Assembly: GCF_900107285.1 (NCBI RefSeq)
Contig: NZ_FNPK01000017.1
Span: 1-64,000, forward strand
Origin: Acinetobacter kyonggiensis
GTDB lineage: Bacteria > Pseudomonadota > Gammaproteobacteria > Pseudomonadales > Moraxellaceae
Direction: 5' to 3'
Length of the DNA: 64,000 bases
The notes under the pieces were generated by a model, which did no database searches, had not been told where the DNA came from, and was given only the letters and a program-made list of their open reading frames with translations. The translations under genes were made by a program, and so were the position numbers. Below are positions 47,569-56,682 of the stretch, in pieces (position 1 is the first letter of the stretch; each line of letters opens with the position of its first letter).

Positions 47569-47773
47569 AAATTATCTATACCTTCCTGAGGAGCGAGAAA
47601 TCCCATAAACCGTATCTATGGAATCTGGTATTAACTTTACAATTGCTTTTCCTATGCCTTTGCTGACACCATAAATCAAAAATGTTTTACTAAGCTATTC
47701 ATACATAATTTAATTGATTATTAACACAGAATTCAGCATAAAACCTCAGGTTAAGTTAAGGTCAAGCTTTTAT
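47569..47773 (-). pseudogene. duplicate of the 5' end and promoter of the SDR-like gene at 17107
   Basis: The stretch matches 17691-17893 over about 200 bases, including the N-terminal coding region (FLIYGVSKG) and the MerR/SoxR-like dyad with its 19-bp spacer. Changes have broken the reading frame and altered the dyad (CCTCAGGTTAAGTTAAGG at 47744-47761). Only this part of the gene is present. Confidence 0.85.
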
Positions 47774-47936
47774 TCAATATCAAGAGTGCCATACAAGAAA
47801 GCCCTATTCTTGATTTTCCCCCGATAATTGCTAAATTAGCAATAAAAAAGCCTAAACACAAAGTTTAGAATTTTTTATTAATACTAAAGATTATTTCTAT
47901 GGCTTTTATGGATTTTCAGGTTATTTATTTGAAGAA

Positions 47937-48056
47937 TAAAAATCCATTTTCCAACGTGTCCTAGGCGGAGGAAAACTCCCCCAACATTAACAATTTCGCA
48001 TTTATTGGCACAAATGGCTGAAGTGGATGGGTTTCAATTTCTGATTCAGTCGACAT
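47937..48056 (-). pseudogene. duplicate of the 5' end of the UDG gene at 44858
   Basis: It matches the first 110 bases of the UDG gene. Reading from 48056 gives MSTESEIETHPLQPFVPINA, KLLMLG, then a frameshift (EFSSA and a stop), because one C is added. It is the second truncated gene start in 500 bases; nothing intact is seen in 47443-48086. Confidence 0.85.
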
Positions 48057-48086
48057 AACAAGCTATTTCAAAGGATTCTAATTAAT

Positions 48087-48797
48087 TTAAAATATTTTAC
48101 GGATTTTTTCTGCGACTTGCTCAGCCCAAAGTGCATATATTTCCTTACTAGGATGAAAACCATCTGCGGCCATTTCTAAATTTAATGTTTTAAAACGAAC
48201 CAAATCGTATTCTATCCATTGCATATTCTTTTGTTTTTGCACAAATTGTCCAAGTGCCTGATTCATTCCTTTGGCATATTGGCCAAATAACCATGCCAAA
48301 GGATTAGGCAATGCAGGAAATAAATTCATGGGTGGAACACCCGATGCAATAATAATATGTGGAGTAAATTTTTGATTAATTTCGCTGTAAAGCTGTTGTT
48401 GTTTTTTAATCCAATTTTTTGGCTGGGTGAGTTTGGTAATATCATTTACCCCGACAGAAGTAATAACCACATCAAAATGCTGATGAGACATATTTTGAGC
48501 TGTTTCTATAATTTGTGCGCTGCTATATCCCGTTGTTGCTTCTAGCATATAACGAACTTCATACTGATTTTTTAACTGCTTCAATATTGAACCCAATAAA
48601 GCATCTTCCTGTATTTGTACGCCTACGCCTGCCGCAGCTGAATCGCCTAAAATCAAAATTGACAGTGGGTTTCCTGCACCGATCGTTCCCTGACGATTTC
48701 CGTCGGGTTCAGGCAAACGTCGTGTATTTTTTTTGACTGCATAGCCTTGAATCAGCAATGCTGGAATTAACACAATTGTAGAAATTTTTAAAAACAT
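48087..48797 (-). CDS. SGNH/GDSL hydrolase with N-terminal membrane anchor
   Basis: The start at 48797 (MFLKISTIVLIPALLIQGYA) gives a signal anchor. Longer frames reach 48935, but that region holds the terminator of the next gene. The enzyme shows block I (LSILILGDSAAAGVGVQ), block III (SVGVNDITKL) and block V (AADGFHPSKEIYALW) with catalytic Ser, Asn, Asp and His. SGNH proteins hydrolyse esters or acyl groups on lipids or peptidoglycan. Substrate unknown. Confidence 0.85.
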   Translation of the reverse strand: MFLKISTIVLIPALLIQGYAVKKNTRRLPEPDGNRQGTIGAGNPLSILILGDSAAAGVGVQIQEDALLGSILKQLKNQYEVRYMLEATTGYSSAQIIETAQNMSHQHFDVVITSVGVNDITKLTQPKNWIKKQQQLYSEINQKFTPHIIIASGVPPMNLFPALPNPLAWLFGQYAKGMNQALGQFVQKQKNMQWIEYDLVRFKTLNLEMAADGFHPSKEIYALWAEQVAEKIRKIF

Positions 48798-48921
48798 AGC
48801 TGTTGAAAATCTAAGAAATAGGCAATAAATATACGATTTTAAGCGGTGAAAATCATTATTAACTGATGGTATACACTTATAAAAAAACTTCATCATTTCA
48901 TGTGCTGCATCTACTTTTGAA

Positions 48922-48950
48922 AATAAAAGGCTCATTTAGAGCCTTTTATT
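48922..48950 (-). terminator. terminator of the SDR gene
   Basis: AATAAAAGGCTC and GAGCCTTTTATT pair around ATTTA, 12 bases past the SDR stop. It overlaps the longer GDSL frame, which is why a downstream start is preferred there. Confidence 0.85.
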
Positions 48951-48961
48951 GGGGCTGAAAA

Positions 48962-49705
48962 TTAACCCAACTTATTCACCAATTTTAATGGCAATATTTT
49001 CATTGCCAAACCAAGCGGCAACCACGGCCATTGTGGGACATACGCTTTAACAGGTTCTTTCTCAATGGCTTTGGCAAGTAAATGTGACCCTGTTTTTTCA
49101 TCCACTTCAAAAGGTAATTTTTTCGCGCCTTCATTGAGTTCAGTTCGAATATAACCTGGGAAAATCGTCGTGACTTTAATCGGGGTATCAATTAATTCCG
49201 CACGAATGCCTTCAGCTAAATGTGCCACTGCTGCTTTACTTGCGCCATAAGCGGTTAAATGTTTTGGCATGCCACGCATTGCGCTCATTGATGAAATCAT
49301 CACCAGATGACCTGAATTTTGAGCACGGAAAATTTCAACCGCAGCTTCACATTGAGCAAGTGCAGAAATAAAATTGGTTTCAACAGTGGCTTTATTAATG
49401 GCAAAATTACCTTTACCAATACGGCGACCTTCACCCACACCCGCATTGACAATAATTCGGTCAATCGTGCCAAATTCTGCTTTAAATGCTTTAAATACCT
49501 CAAACACTTGATCGTAATGAGTTACATCTAAGGTTTTTGCGATGACTTTAATTCCGTATTTGCTTTCAAGTTCTTGCTTTAACGTTTCAAGACGCTCTAA
49601 ACGACGTGCACAAATCGCAAGGTTATAACCTTTTTGTGCAAATTCACGTGCCATACCTGCACCAATACCAGAACTTGCACCAGTAATTAAAATTGTTTTT
49701 GCCAT
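48962..49705 (-). CDS. short-chain dehydrogenase (SDR)
   Basis: This classical SDR of 247 residues has the NAD(P) motif ITGASSGIGAGMA (7-19), LDVTHYDQV, VNAGVG, the Ser of ISSMSAM and the YxxxK motif TAYGASKAAVAHL. It is the last gene of the acyl-CoA dehydrogenase/APH/histidine phosphatase operon. Gap to the upstream gene is 27 bases. Such SDRs oxidise or reduce 3-hydroxyacyl or hydroxy intermediates, which would fit the operon's chemistry. Confidence 0.92.
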   Translation of the reverse strand: MAKTILITGASSGIGAGMAREFAQKGYNLAICARRLERLETLKQELESKYGIKVIAKTLDVTHYDQVFEVFKAFKAEFGTIDRIIVNAGVGEGRRIGKGNFAINKATVETNFISALAQCEAAVEIFRAQNSGHLVMISSMSAMRGMPKHLTAYGASKAAVAHLAEGIRAELIDTPIKVTTIFPGYIRTELNEGAKKLPFEVDEKTGSHLLAKAIEKEPVKAYVPQWPWLPLGLAMKILPLKLVNKLG

Positions 49706-49732
49706 GATGTATTTTTTCCTATTTTTCTACAA

Positions 49733-50431
49733 TCAAATCCATGTGAGTAGTTGAGAATCTTCAGCTTTTATAAAATGATGCTCATTTAAACTCAAAAGTT
49801 GAGGTTCGTTTCCAACCAAACGTAATGTGGTCATACTGGCATTGGTAATTGCCCAATTTAATGCAAAAGTACGATTTGCATTTAACTCAAGTAATTTACC
49901 TGCCGCCACTGAAATCACACCACCTGATGTAAACACGACTGCATAACGGGGTTTGGTTTTTGCGAGTTCATCACTTAAATTTTGTAGTGCTGTTTCCACA
50001 CGATTTTTAAAATCGGGCCAAGACTCATCATATTCATGGTGATAGTCACCCCCCGTCCAGCGTTCAATCGCACCTTCAAAAATTTTAGCTAAATAAGCAC
50101 GTGGATTCGTTTCATTTTCCACATCTGCTTTAAGTAAATGTGGTTCATTAAAACGCGGTTCATACTGGGCAAAAACTTGTTGATGATTAAACTCATTCCA
50201 AGCATGGTCAGTCATGATATTGGCTTCTGGAAAACATTCAGCCAAAGCTAGATGTGCCGTTTGTTGATGTCGCTGCATCGAACCTGCCACGACATAGGGT
50301 TCTTCTTTTAGAATCTTATTAAAATATTGACCTAATAATTTTGCCTGTAATTCACCATTCGGAGAAAGGTTGTCATAACTTTCTGCACCAAAAGAAGCTT
50401 GCCCGTGACGAATCAGATAAATTGTGGTCAT
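49733..50431 (-). CDS. histidine phosphatase family protein
   Basis: The 232-residue protein starts TTIYLIRHGQASFGAESYDN: the RHG motif of the phosphoglycerate-mutase-like phosphatase fold (catalytic His9). Other motifs are PNGELQAKLLGQYFN, SMQRHQQTAHLALAE and the C-terminal VVFTSGGVISVAAG, where the usual second His is in a GGV context rather than SHG. Its start overlaps the kinase gene by four bases (ATGA). It may act on phosphorylated acyl-CoA or related metabolites made by the kinase. Confidence 0.9.
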   Translation of the reverse strand: MTTIYLIRHGQASFGAESYDNLSPNGELQAKLLGQYFNKILKEEPYVVAGSMQRHQQTAHLALAECFPEANIMTDHAWNEFNHQQVFAQYEPRFNEPHLLKADVENETNPRAYLAKIFEGAIERWTGGDYHHEYDESWPDFKNRVETALQNLSDELAKTKPRYAVVFTSGGVISVAAGKLLELNANRTFALNWAITNASMTTLRLVGNEPQLLSLNEHHFIKAEDSQLLTWI

Positions 50432-51549
50432 TTCGCTAAAATTTCCTGTAGTTTGGATATGTATTTTTGTGCAATTTCATTGGCTTCGAGTTTTTGTTTG
50501 CCAATCAGTTTTAAGGCACGAATATGTAAGGCATGAATCACAATCCAAAAGTCTTTAAATGCAGGATTGCTGGTTTGCTTATGATAGTAACGATAGTAAA
50601 TTTGCTGCGCAATGACCGCTAAACGGAAAATGCCGAACACTTCGTAAAAAGTCCAATTTTCCGTTTGTAACCCTGTTTTATCTAAATAATATTCAACCAC
50701 TTCTTTACGGGTAAACATGCCTTTTAAATTTGTGGGTTGACGACGTGTAGACTTAAAAATGTGATGGTCTGTTTCTTCTACCCAATAGGCCAAAGCAGAA
50801 CCTAAATCCATCAAGGGATCACCCAAAGTCGCCATTTCCCAATCCAATACACCAATTACTTCCGTTGGATTTTTAGGATCTAAAATCACATTATCAAAAC
50901 GCCAATCATTATGAATAATGCAGGTTTTAGAATCGGCGGGGATATTGTCATGTAGCCATTTCCGTACAAACTTAAATGAAGGCACATTGATGGTATGGGC
51001 TTTTGCATAACGAGCATCCCAACCTTCGACCTGACGACGACAATAACCGTCGCCTTTGCCTAATTTTTCAAGTTCAGTTCCTTGATAAGGTACTTGGTGT
51101 AATTCAATCAGTTTATCAAGCACATTAATACAAAGTTGATGTACATCAGCTTCATCAAATTGCAATTCAGGTGGTAATTTAGCACGCGGAATAATGCCTT
51201 TGATGCGTTTCATCACATAGAAGTCACAGCCAAGTACAGACTCGTCCTGACACAGTGCAACCATTTCAGGTAGTGCTGAATAAAAAGGTGCCAGATTTTT
51301 TTGTACATGATATTCACGTGCCATATCATGCGCAGATTTAGCTTTAGTCCCTTTTGGTGGGCGACGTAGAATTAAATCAGCATTGTCATATTTTAAACGA
51401 TAGGTCCAATTGGAAGCACCTCCTGAATATTGAGTGACTTCAACTTGACCTTGTAGATCAACACCTTGTGTTTTAAGCCAATTTTCTACCGCAACGATAT
51501 CAAGTTCTTCGCCTTCACGGACATTTCCACCAACATCAATCACTGACAT
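50428..51549 (-). CDS. APH-family kinase (ACAD10/11- and LvaA-like)
   Basis: The 373-residue protein has an aminoglycoside-phosphotransferase-like kinase fold: TQYSGGASNWTYRLKYDNAD (about 39-58), the catalytic IIHNDWRFDNVILDPKNPTE (Asp and Asn for phosphate transfer), GVLDWEMATLGDPLMDLGSA and FYEVFGIFRLAVIAQQIYYR. Bacterial homologues beside acyl-CoA dehydrogenases phosphorylate hydroxyacyl-CoAs, as LvaA does with 4-hydroxyvaleryl-CoA. It overlaps the phosphatase gene by four bases. Confidence 0.88.
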   Translation of the reverse strand: MSVIDVGGNVREGEELDIVAVENWLKTQGVDLQGQVEVTQYSGGASNWTYRLKYDNADLILRRPPKGTKAKSAHDMAREYHVQKNLAPFYSALPEMVALCQDESVLGCDFYVMKRIKGIIPRAKLPPELQFDEADVHQLCINVLDKLIELHQVPYQGTELEKLGKGDGYCRRQVEGWDARYAKAHTINVPSFKFVRKWLHDNIPADSKTCIIHNDWRFDNVILDPKNPTEVIGVLDWEMATLGDPLMDLGSALAYWVEETDHHIFKSTRRQPTNLKGMFTRKEVVEYYLDKTGLQTENWTFYEVFGIFRLAVIAQQIYYRYYHKQTSNPAFKDFWIVIHALHIRALKLIGKQKLEANEIAQKYISKLQEILAK

Positions 51550-51683
51550 TATTCTTTCCCTAAATCTTCAATTTTAAAAAGACTTCTTACTTCATTTATA
51601 CCTCTTTAATTTTCCTACATAAACAGAAAAATTTAAGGAAAATTGTAAGAGGTCTCCTCTAGCATCATTTATATTTTTTAATC

Positions 51684-52922
51684 TTACTTACGACGTGAGC
51701 CGTAACCACGTTTTGCCAATTCAAGTTTAGCAATCATGCCTTTATGCACTTCATCTGGACCATCGGCTAAACGTAGGCTACGTGCTTGAGCAAAAAAACC
51801 TGTTAAAGGTGTATCGCGTGAAACCCCTGCACCGCCATGAATTTGAATGGCCATATCGACCACTTTTTCCAATACACTAGGTGCAACCACTTTAATGGCT
51901 GAAATTTCGGTTAAAGCGGCCATGTTGCCTAAAGTATCCATTTTATAAGCAGCATACAAAGTCAATAAACGTGCTTGATCAATCGCAACACGTGCTTCTG
52001 CAACACGTTCTAAATTGCCACCCAGTTTAAGAATTTCTTGACCAAAAGCAGTGCGGCTCATTCCACGGTCAATCATCAACTCTAACGATTTTTCCGCTGC
52101 GCCAATACAACGCATACAATGGTGAATACGTCCAGGCCCTAAACGTCCTTGAGCAATTTCAAAACCTTGACCTGCGCCACCAATAAAATTGCTCACAGGT
52201 ACACGAACATTATCGAAACTGACTTCACCATGACCATGTGGTGCATCATAATCACCAAATACAGGTAACATACGTTCAATTTTAACACCTGCCGCTTCAA
52301 CAGGAACTAAAACCATAGAATGTTGATGATGACGATCTTTAGTCTCATCTGGCGTATGTGCCATAAAAATAATCATTTTTGCGTTTGGATCACCTAAACC
52401 TGACGACCACCATTTACGACCATTTAAAACAATTTCATCACCAACGACGACTGCTGTAGCTTGCATATTGGTCGCATCACTAGAAGCTACAGCAGGTTCA
52501 GTCATACAAAATACGGAACGAATTTTTCCATCTAATAGTGGCATTAACCATTGCTGTTTTTGTGCTTCACTACCGTAACGCCACAATACTTCCATATTGC
52601 CACTGTCAGGTGCATTACAATTAAATACGGTAGGTGCAATTAAACTGCGTCCTGTAAGTTCAGCAATATGCGCATATTCTTGAACAGATAAGCCCTGACC
52701 TAATTCAGTATCGGGCAAAAACATATTCCAAAGCCCCGCTGCTTTGGCTTTATCTTTTAGCACCTCTATTTGTGCAGGCCACTGCCATTTAGTCCAATCA
52801 CCACCTTGATTTAACTCATGAACTTCATTCCAAAAATCTGTTTCAATGGGTTCAATTTCATTTTTTATAAAGGCTTTCGTCCGTTCAATATAATCTTGCG
52901 CACGTGCTGATAATTCAAACAT
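51684..52922 (-). CDS. acyl-CoA dehydrogenase family protein
   Basis: The 412-residue enzyme has the acyl-CoA dehydrogenase fold: a long N-terminal helical part, SVFCMTEPAVASSDATNMQA (about 133-152), NGRKWWSSGLGDPNAKMIIF, FDNVRVPVSNFIGGAGQGF, GRIHHCMRCIGAAEKSLELM and QIHGGAGVSRDTPLTGFFAQ. It uses FAD. It is first in an operon with the APH-type kinase; this pair is the signature of ACAD10/11 and LvaC-type systems that turn 4-hydroxyacyl-CoA into 3-hydroxyacyl-CoA through a phosphate. A simple beta-oxidation role is an alternative. Confidence 0.92.
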   Translation of the reverse strand: MFELSARAQDYIERTKAFIKNEIEPIETDFWNEVHELNQGGDWTKWQWPAQIEVLKDKAKAAGLWNMFLPDTELGQGLSVQEYAHIAELTGRSLIAPTVFNCNAPDSGNMEVLWRYGSEAQKQQWLMPLLDGKIRSVFCMTEPAVASSDATNMQATAVVVGDEIVLNGRKWWSSGLGDPNAKMIIFMAHTPDETKDRHHQHSMVLVPVEAAGVKIERMLPVFGDYDAPHGHGEVSFDNVRVPVSNFIGGAGQGFEIAQGRLGPGRIHHCMRCIGAAEKSLELMIDRGMSRTAFGQEILKLGGNLERVAEARVAIDQARLLTLYAAYKMDTLGNMAALTEISAIKVVAPSVLEKVVDMAIQIHGGAGVSRDTPLTGFFAQARSLRLADGPDEVHKGMIAKLELAKRGYGSRRK

Positions 52923-53016
52923 CTCATGATCCCTTAAAATATTATGCTAACTTCGCTTTACAACAACATAACCTCAAAACTATTATGAACAAAATGATTT
53001 AATTCCATATTTCACT

Positions 53017-53934
53017 ATGAATAATATTCATCATAAAACCGTTTTAGACATGGCTGTCTTTCATAAAATTGACATCAATTTATATCCATTGTTTATTGCT
53101 ATTTTTGAACAAAACAGTATTTCTAAATCTGCACAGTTACTCTGTATTAGTCAGTCCGCAGCCAGCCATGCCCTGCAACGACTACGACAACATTTGCAGG
53201 ATGATTTATTTGTCCGTGCTGGCAGTCAAATGTTACCGACACCATTTGCTGAACGGATTTATCCTATAATTAAAAATGCATTATTTGCTATTCAAAGTAT
53301 TTCTTTACAAAAGCAAAGTTTTGACCCGAGCATGGTACAAACACTCAAAATAGCCATTCATGATGAAATTGAACCGATTATTTTGCCAAAACTAGTTGAG
53401 CATTTTCATCAACTCAATTTAGAGGTACAATTTTTTAGCATTAAGTTAGACCGTAAAAATGTGCTAACCGATTTGGCCACGCAACAAATAGATTTTGTAA
53501 TTGATTTAGAACAAAATTTTGCTGATAAAATTCAATTTAAAAAATTGGTACAAGACCAATTTGTCGTGTGTACTCAACAGCAAAGTATGACGGCTGAAAT
53601 TTATTTTGCTTTACCACATATTGGTGTCTCTTCACGACGTACAGGTGTACTCGTTGAGGATATTTATTTAAATCGTAAACAATTCTCTCGTCAGATTTTT
53701 TTACGCTGTCAACATTATTCAACAGCTTTACAAATTTTAGAGCAACAAGCCGCTGTCATTTTGACCATTCCTAAAAATATGCTTGCTCATTTACACATGG
53801 CAGAATGTTTAAACATTTTTGAGGTGCCTGTAGAACTGCCGAATATTAATATTGGAATGTATTGGCATAAAGATGTGCAGGAGAATGCAAGGCACCAATT
53901 TTTAAGGAATGAAATTTTAAAAATTTTTGCTTAG
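53017..53934 (+). CDS. LysR-family regulator (possible regulator of the operon)
   Basis: The 305-residue protein is a LysR regulator with the HTH at about residues 18-78 (YPLFIAIFEQNSISKSAQLL, CISQSAASHALQRLRQHLQD, DLFVRAGSQMLPTPFAERIY), then an effector domain. It is divergent from the acyl-CoA dehydrogenase gene with only 94 bases between starts, so it probably regulates that operon. The start may instead be the ATG at 53050. The effector is unknown. Confidence 0.88.
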   Translation: MNNIHHKTVLDMAVFHKIDINLYPLFIAIFEQNSISKSAQLLCISQSAASHALQRLRQHLQDDLFVRAGSQMLPTPFAERIYPIIKNALFAIQSISLQKQSFDPSMVQTLKIAIHDEIEPIILPKLVEHFHQLNLEVQFFSIKLDRKNVLTDLATQQIDFVIDLEQNFADKIQFKKLVQDQFVVCTQQQSMTAEIYFALPHIGVSSRRTGVLVEDIYLNRKQFSRQIFLRCQHYSTALQILEQQAAVILTIPKNMLAHLHMAECLNIFEVPVELPNINIGMYWHKDVQENARHQFLRNEILKIFA

Positions 53935-54203
53935 GCTATTTATATGTAATTGTTAAATCTGTTTAAGTTATTTTAAATGACTATTCTTGATTGCTTTGGT
54001 TTATTTATCCTTGAGCTTTATTTCACATTGAACTTGTTGTTTAAATAGGCGAAAGGCTGAATTAACAATATTTTCAGCACCATTTGCCTATTTATTCAGC
54101 TCTTATTTTTTGCGATTTCAATTAAACTAATTCCTCATTTCTCTCTTTTTATTGCTGAATTTAGACTGAATTTTTCAAACTAATTTCAACAAAGTTTTCT
54201 TTT

Positions 54204-54758
54204 ATGTTGGCAAATCTCTCCCCTGTTTGGCTTATGGTTTTAGGCTTCATCTGTTGTCTAATTTTTTTATTTATTTTCCGCAAAATTTATACTTTTTTAA
54301 GTATTTTTTTTAAGCCTTTTAAAAAGGGAAAAAGCTATTATTGCCGCGTCACCGCCATTAGTGATGGCGATACTCTCACCTGCCATCGCTTAAACTTCCG
54401 ACGTTCAGAAACCAAATTACGTTTTGCCTACGTCGATGCACCTGAATCAAGTCAGGCTTATGGCAAAGAGTCAGCACGTCTAATTAAAAGTATGGTGCAC
54501 CAAAAATGGGTACGGGTAAAAATTACCGATATTGACCGTTATGGGCGCTGCGTGGGGGTTATTTACCGCTATCGTAAAAGTATGAATGAAGAAATGGTCA
54601 AACGTGGTGCGGCTTGGGTATATGAAGAATATATCAAAGATAAAAAACACCTACACTATATGATGTCACTGCAAGACAAAGCCAAAAAGCAGAAAAAAGG
54701 CTTATGGAAAAGTAGCCGTCCTATACGTCCAAGTGTCTATCGTAAACAAAGCAAATAG
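54204..54758 (+). CDS. membrane-anchored thermonuclease-family protein
   Basis: The 184-residue protein has an N-terminal hydrophobic anchor (LSPVWLMVLGFICCLIFLFI) and an SNase domain: YYCRVTAISDGDTLTCHRLN, KLRFAYVDAPESSQAYGKES, KITDIDRYGRCVGVIYRYRK and the end AKKQKKGLWKSSRPIRPS. The conserved Arg and Asp residues (RFAYVDAPE, DRYGR) suggest an active calcium-dependent nuclease facing the periplasm. It stands alone, and is followed by a bidirectional terminator with the nitroreductase gene. Confidence 0.9.
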   Translation: MLANLSPVWLMVLGFICCLIFLFIFRKIYTFLSIFFKPFKKGKSYYCRVTAISDGDTLTCHRLNFRRSETKLRFAYVDAPESSQAYGKESARLIKSMVHQKWVRVKITDIDRYGRCVGVIYRYRKSMNEEMVKRGAAWVYEEYIKDKKHLHYMMSLQDKAKKQKKGLWKSSRPIRPSVYRKQSK

Positions 54759-54884
54759 AACTTATCAATAATCAAAGTTTAAATCTGTAAAATGCGCCAA
54801 TTCATTATGAATGATTTGGTGTAACGCCCTCATCTACATGAATAGAAATTTATAATGGATGAACACTGCGTCTCGCCTTAAAAT

Positions 54885-54920
54885 ATCAAACGCCCAATGA
54901 AAGACATCAGGCGTTTGATT
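54885..54920. terminator. bidirectional terminator
   Basis: ATCAAACGCC and GGCGTTTGAT form a ten-pair stem between the convergent nuclease and nitroreductase genes, with A- and T-rich flanks. Confidence 0.8.
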
Positions 54921-54959
54921 AAAATAGCTCAATCCTTATTTTAGGGCTAAAGACTCAAA

Positions 54960-55562
54960 TTATTTAAAGACTTTAAAACGCACAGTATCATCTATATAGG
55001 CTTTGTCTTTAGCTTCACCTTCAACAGAACCAAAAACCAACTGGGCACGAAGTTTCCAGTTTGCAGGAATATCCCATTCTGCATGTACTTGCTCATCGAC
55101 AATTGGGTTGTAATGCTGAAGTGAAGCACCTAAGCCGTCCGTATGTAATGCAGTCCAAGTGGCAAACTGTGCAATTGCAGTTGAATGTTCTGCCCACACT
55201 GGAAAATTATCTGCATAAGATGGGAACTGCTCTTGCAAGCCTTGAATCACATCTAGATCTTCAAAAAATAAAACCGTACCTACACCTGCCGCAAAACTAT
55301 CCATTTTGGCATCGGTTTTTGCCGCAGCGTCGGCATCTTTTGCATAAGATTTTAATTTTTCTTTCACAAAGCCCCAAAATTTTTCATGCTCGGCATTAAA
55401 TAAAATGACAGCACGTGACGATTGTGAGTTAAACGATGATGGGCTTTGCTTAATAGCATGTTGAATCAAATCAGTTAAATGTTCTGGACTTTGCTCTACA
55501 TTTTTACCTAGAGCATAAATTGTACGGCGTTTATTAATTAAATCTAAAAACTGATTCGACAT
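54960..55562 (-). CDS. nitroreductase family protein
   Basis: The start at 55562 follows AGGA; the longer frame has a hydrophobic, unlikely N-terminus. The 200-residue protein (MSNQFLDLINKRRTIYALGK) has the nitroreductase FMN-binding pattern: KQSPSSFNSQSSRAVILFNA, VLFFEDLDVIQGLQ, FPVWAEHSTAIAQFATWTAL and GLGASLQHYNPIVDEQ. Members of this NfsB/YdjA-like subgroup (RutE/HadB-like) reduce nitro compounds or quinones with NAD(P)H. Monocistronic. Confidence 0.92.
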   Translation of the reverse strand: MSNQFLDLINKRRTIYALGKNVEQSPEHLTDLIQHAIKQSPSSFNSQSSRAVILFNAEHEKFWGFVKEKLKSYAKDADAAAKTDAKMDSFAAGVGTVLFFEDLDVIQGLQEQFPSYADNFPVWAEHSTAIAQFATWTALHTDGLGASLQHYNPIVDEQVHAEWDIPANWKLRAQLVFGSVEGEAKDKAYIDDTVRFKVFK

Positions 55563-55800
55563 TTGATGAAATCCTGTAATATTTTCTCGGGAAGATTTTA
55601 AACAACCTGCAAACACTATTAAGAAAATGTGAACTATCAACTTTCATAACAATACATATGTAAACATGTTGTGGTCATACCATATGCAATAATAATTCCA
55701 ATATCTAGTACATTTTATTGATAATTAAATCTTTAATTTTTTATATAAAATATTTTATTTTATTTAAATATCTTGATTAGCCGCAAAGTAACATTAAAAA

Positions 55801-55820
55801 ATCCTCCAAAATTGGAGGAT
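55801..55820 (-). terminator. terminator of the gene at 55843
   Basis: ATCCTCCAA and TTGGAGGAT pair around AA, followed on the minus strand by TTTTTTAATG. It lies 22 bases beyond the stop. Confidence 0.85.
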
Positions 55821-55842
55821 CTTTACAACACTTTATTGAATT

Positions 55843-56334
55843 TTAGAATTTCGCATTCAAAATACTTTGTGAGACTTTATTCTTCCAAAGATCACGTAAA
55901 GTCGGTAAATAGAATTTTTCACCAATTTCAACCAACTCGGCATCAATCAATGCATGAATTTCGTGCATAAATAAATAATCCAATTCGACTGTTTTCAATT
56001 TTTTATTGGTTTTAGCAAACGCCTTACGCTTTTGTTGCGCAGTTTTAACCAATTGATCGGCATAATTCTTATTTTTAAATTGAGAAATCGCATTTAAGCG
56101 TAATTCAATTACACCCCAACCGGTTAATAATAACTTGAACAACTCAAAATCTTCTGTGGTTGATTCCCAAGTCATTTCATCCAAATTTTCATCATTCGGA
56201 AGAACAGGAAGAAGAAGTTCCATGATACTCGGAAAAATCTTTTTAAAATTCAAAATAAATTTAACAGGATGCTCACCCGGATAATCCTTAAATTGCACCT
56301 TTTTCTGAACATCTGTTAAATAAATATCTAGCAT
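55843..56334 (-). CDS. hypothetical helical protein
   Basis: The ATG at 56334 (MLDIYLTDVQKKVQFKDYPG) is preferred to the one eight codons earlier, which lies in AT-rich DNA. The 163-residue product is alpha-helical with acidic and basic segments (PNDENLDEMTWESTTEDFEL, QQKRKAFAKTNKKLKTVELD) and no signal peptide. Trp/Phe-rich pieces (FELFKLLLTGWGVIELRLNA) may make an internal hydrophobic core. The family is not recognised. It may be a toxin-immunity or phage-defence accessory protein, but this is not supported. Confidence 0.6.
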   Translation of the reverse strand: MLDIYLTDVQKKVQFKDYPGEHPVKFILNFKKIFPSIMELLLPVLPNDENLDEMTWESTTEDFELFKLLLTGWGVIELRLNAISQFKNKNYADQLVKTAQQKRKAFAKTNKKLKTVELDYLFMHEIHALIDAELVEIGEKFYLPTLRDLWKNKVSQSILNAKF

Positions 56335-56555
56335 TAAAAAAAACCTTATATAGAGCACTGTTTTTTATAGCTTTATTTTTCACCTTGCAAAATGAATGCA
56401 AAATAGAAACAAAACAAAAACATAAAAAGAAAAGCATTTTAACAATTATGACATTTTATTCAATGCTAATTCATTTATTTAAAAGAGCATCTACAGAATA
56501 AGATGAAAGACTGGGTAGATATTAAAAAAACTGCCCTTTCGGACGGTCTGTTTTG

Positions 56556-56675
56556 TTATTTTAGTAATGCAAACCTTTGATGCGGCATCGTCTTCAGTTC
56601 AAACATATGTTCATAGTCATAAGCTGGCAGATCTATACCATGCTTCTTACATACATCCGATATGGCATAGGTCAT
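56556..56675 (-). CDS. 39-residue hypothetical peptide downstream of membrane gene
   Basis: The frame begins just seven bases after the stop of the gene at 56683 and reads MTYAISDVCKKHGIDLPAYD, YEHMFELKTMPHQRFALLK, stop. It could be a short gene in the same transcript or the remnant of a longer protein. AGG stretches precede the start. Nothing else is seen in 56335-56555. Confidence 0.35.
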   Translation of the reverse strand: MTYAISDVCKKHGIDLPAYDYEHMFELKTMPHQRFALLK

Positions 56676-56682
56676 AGAGAAC

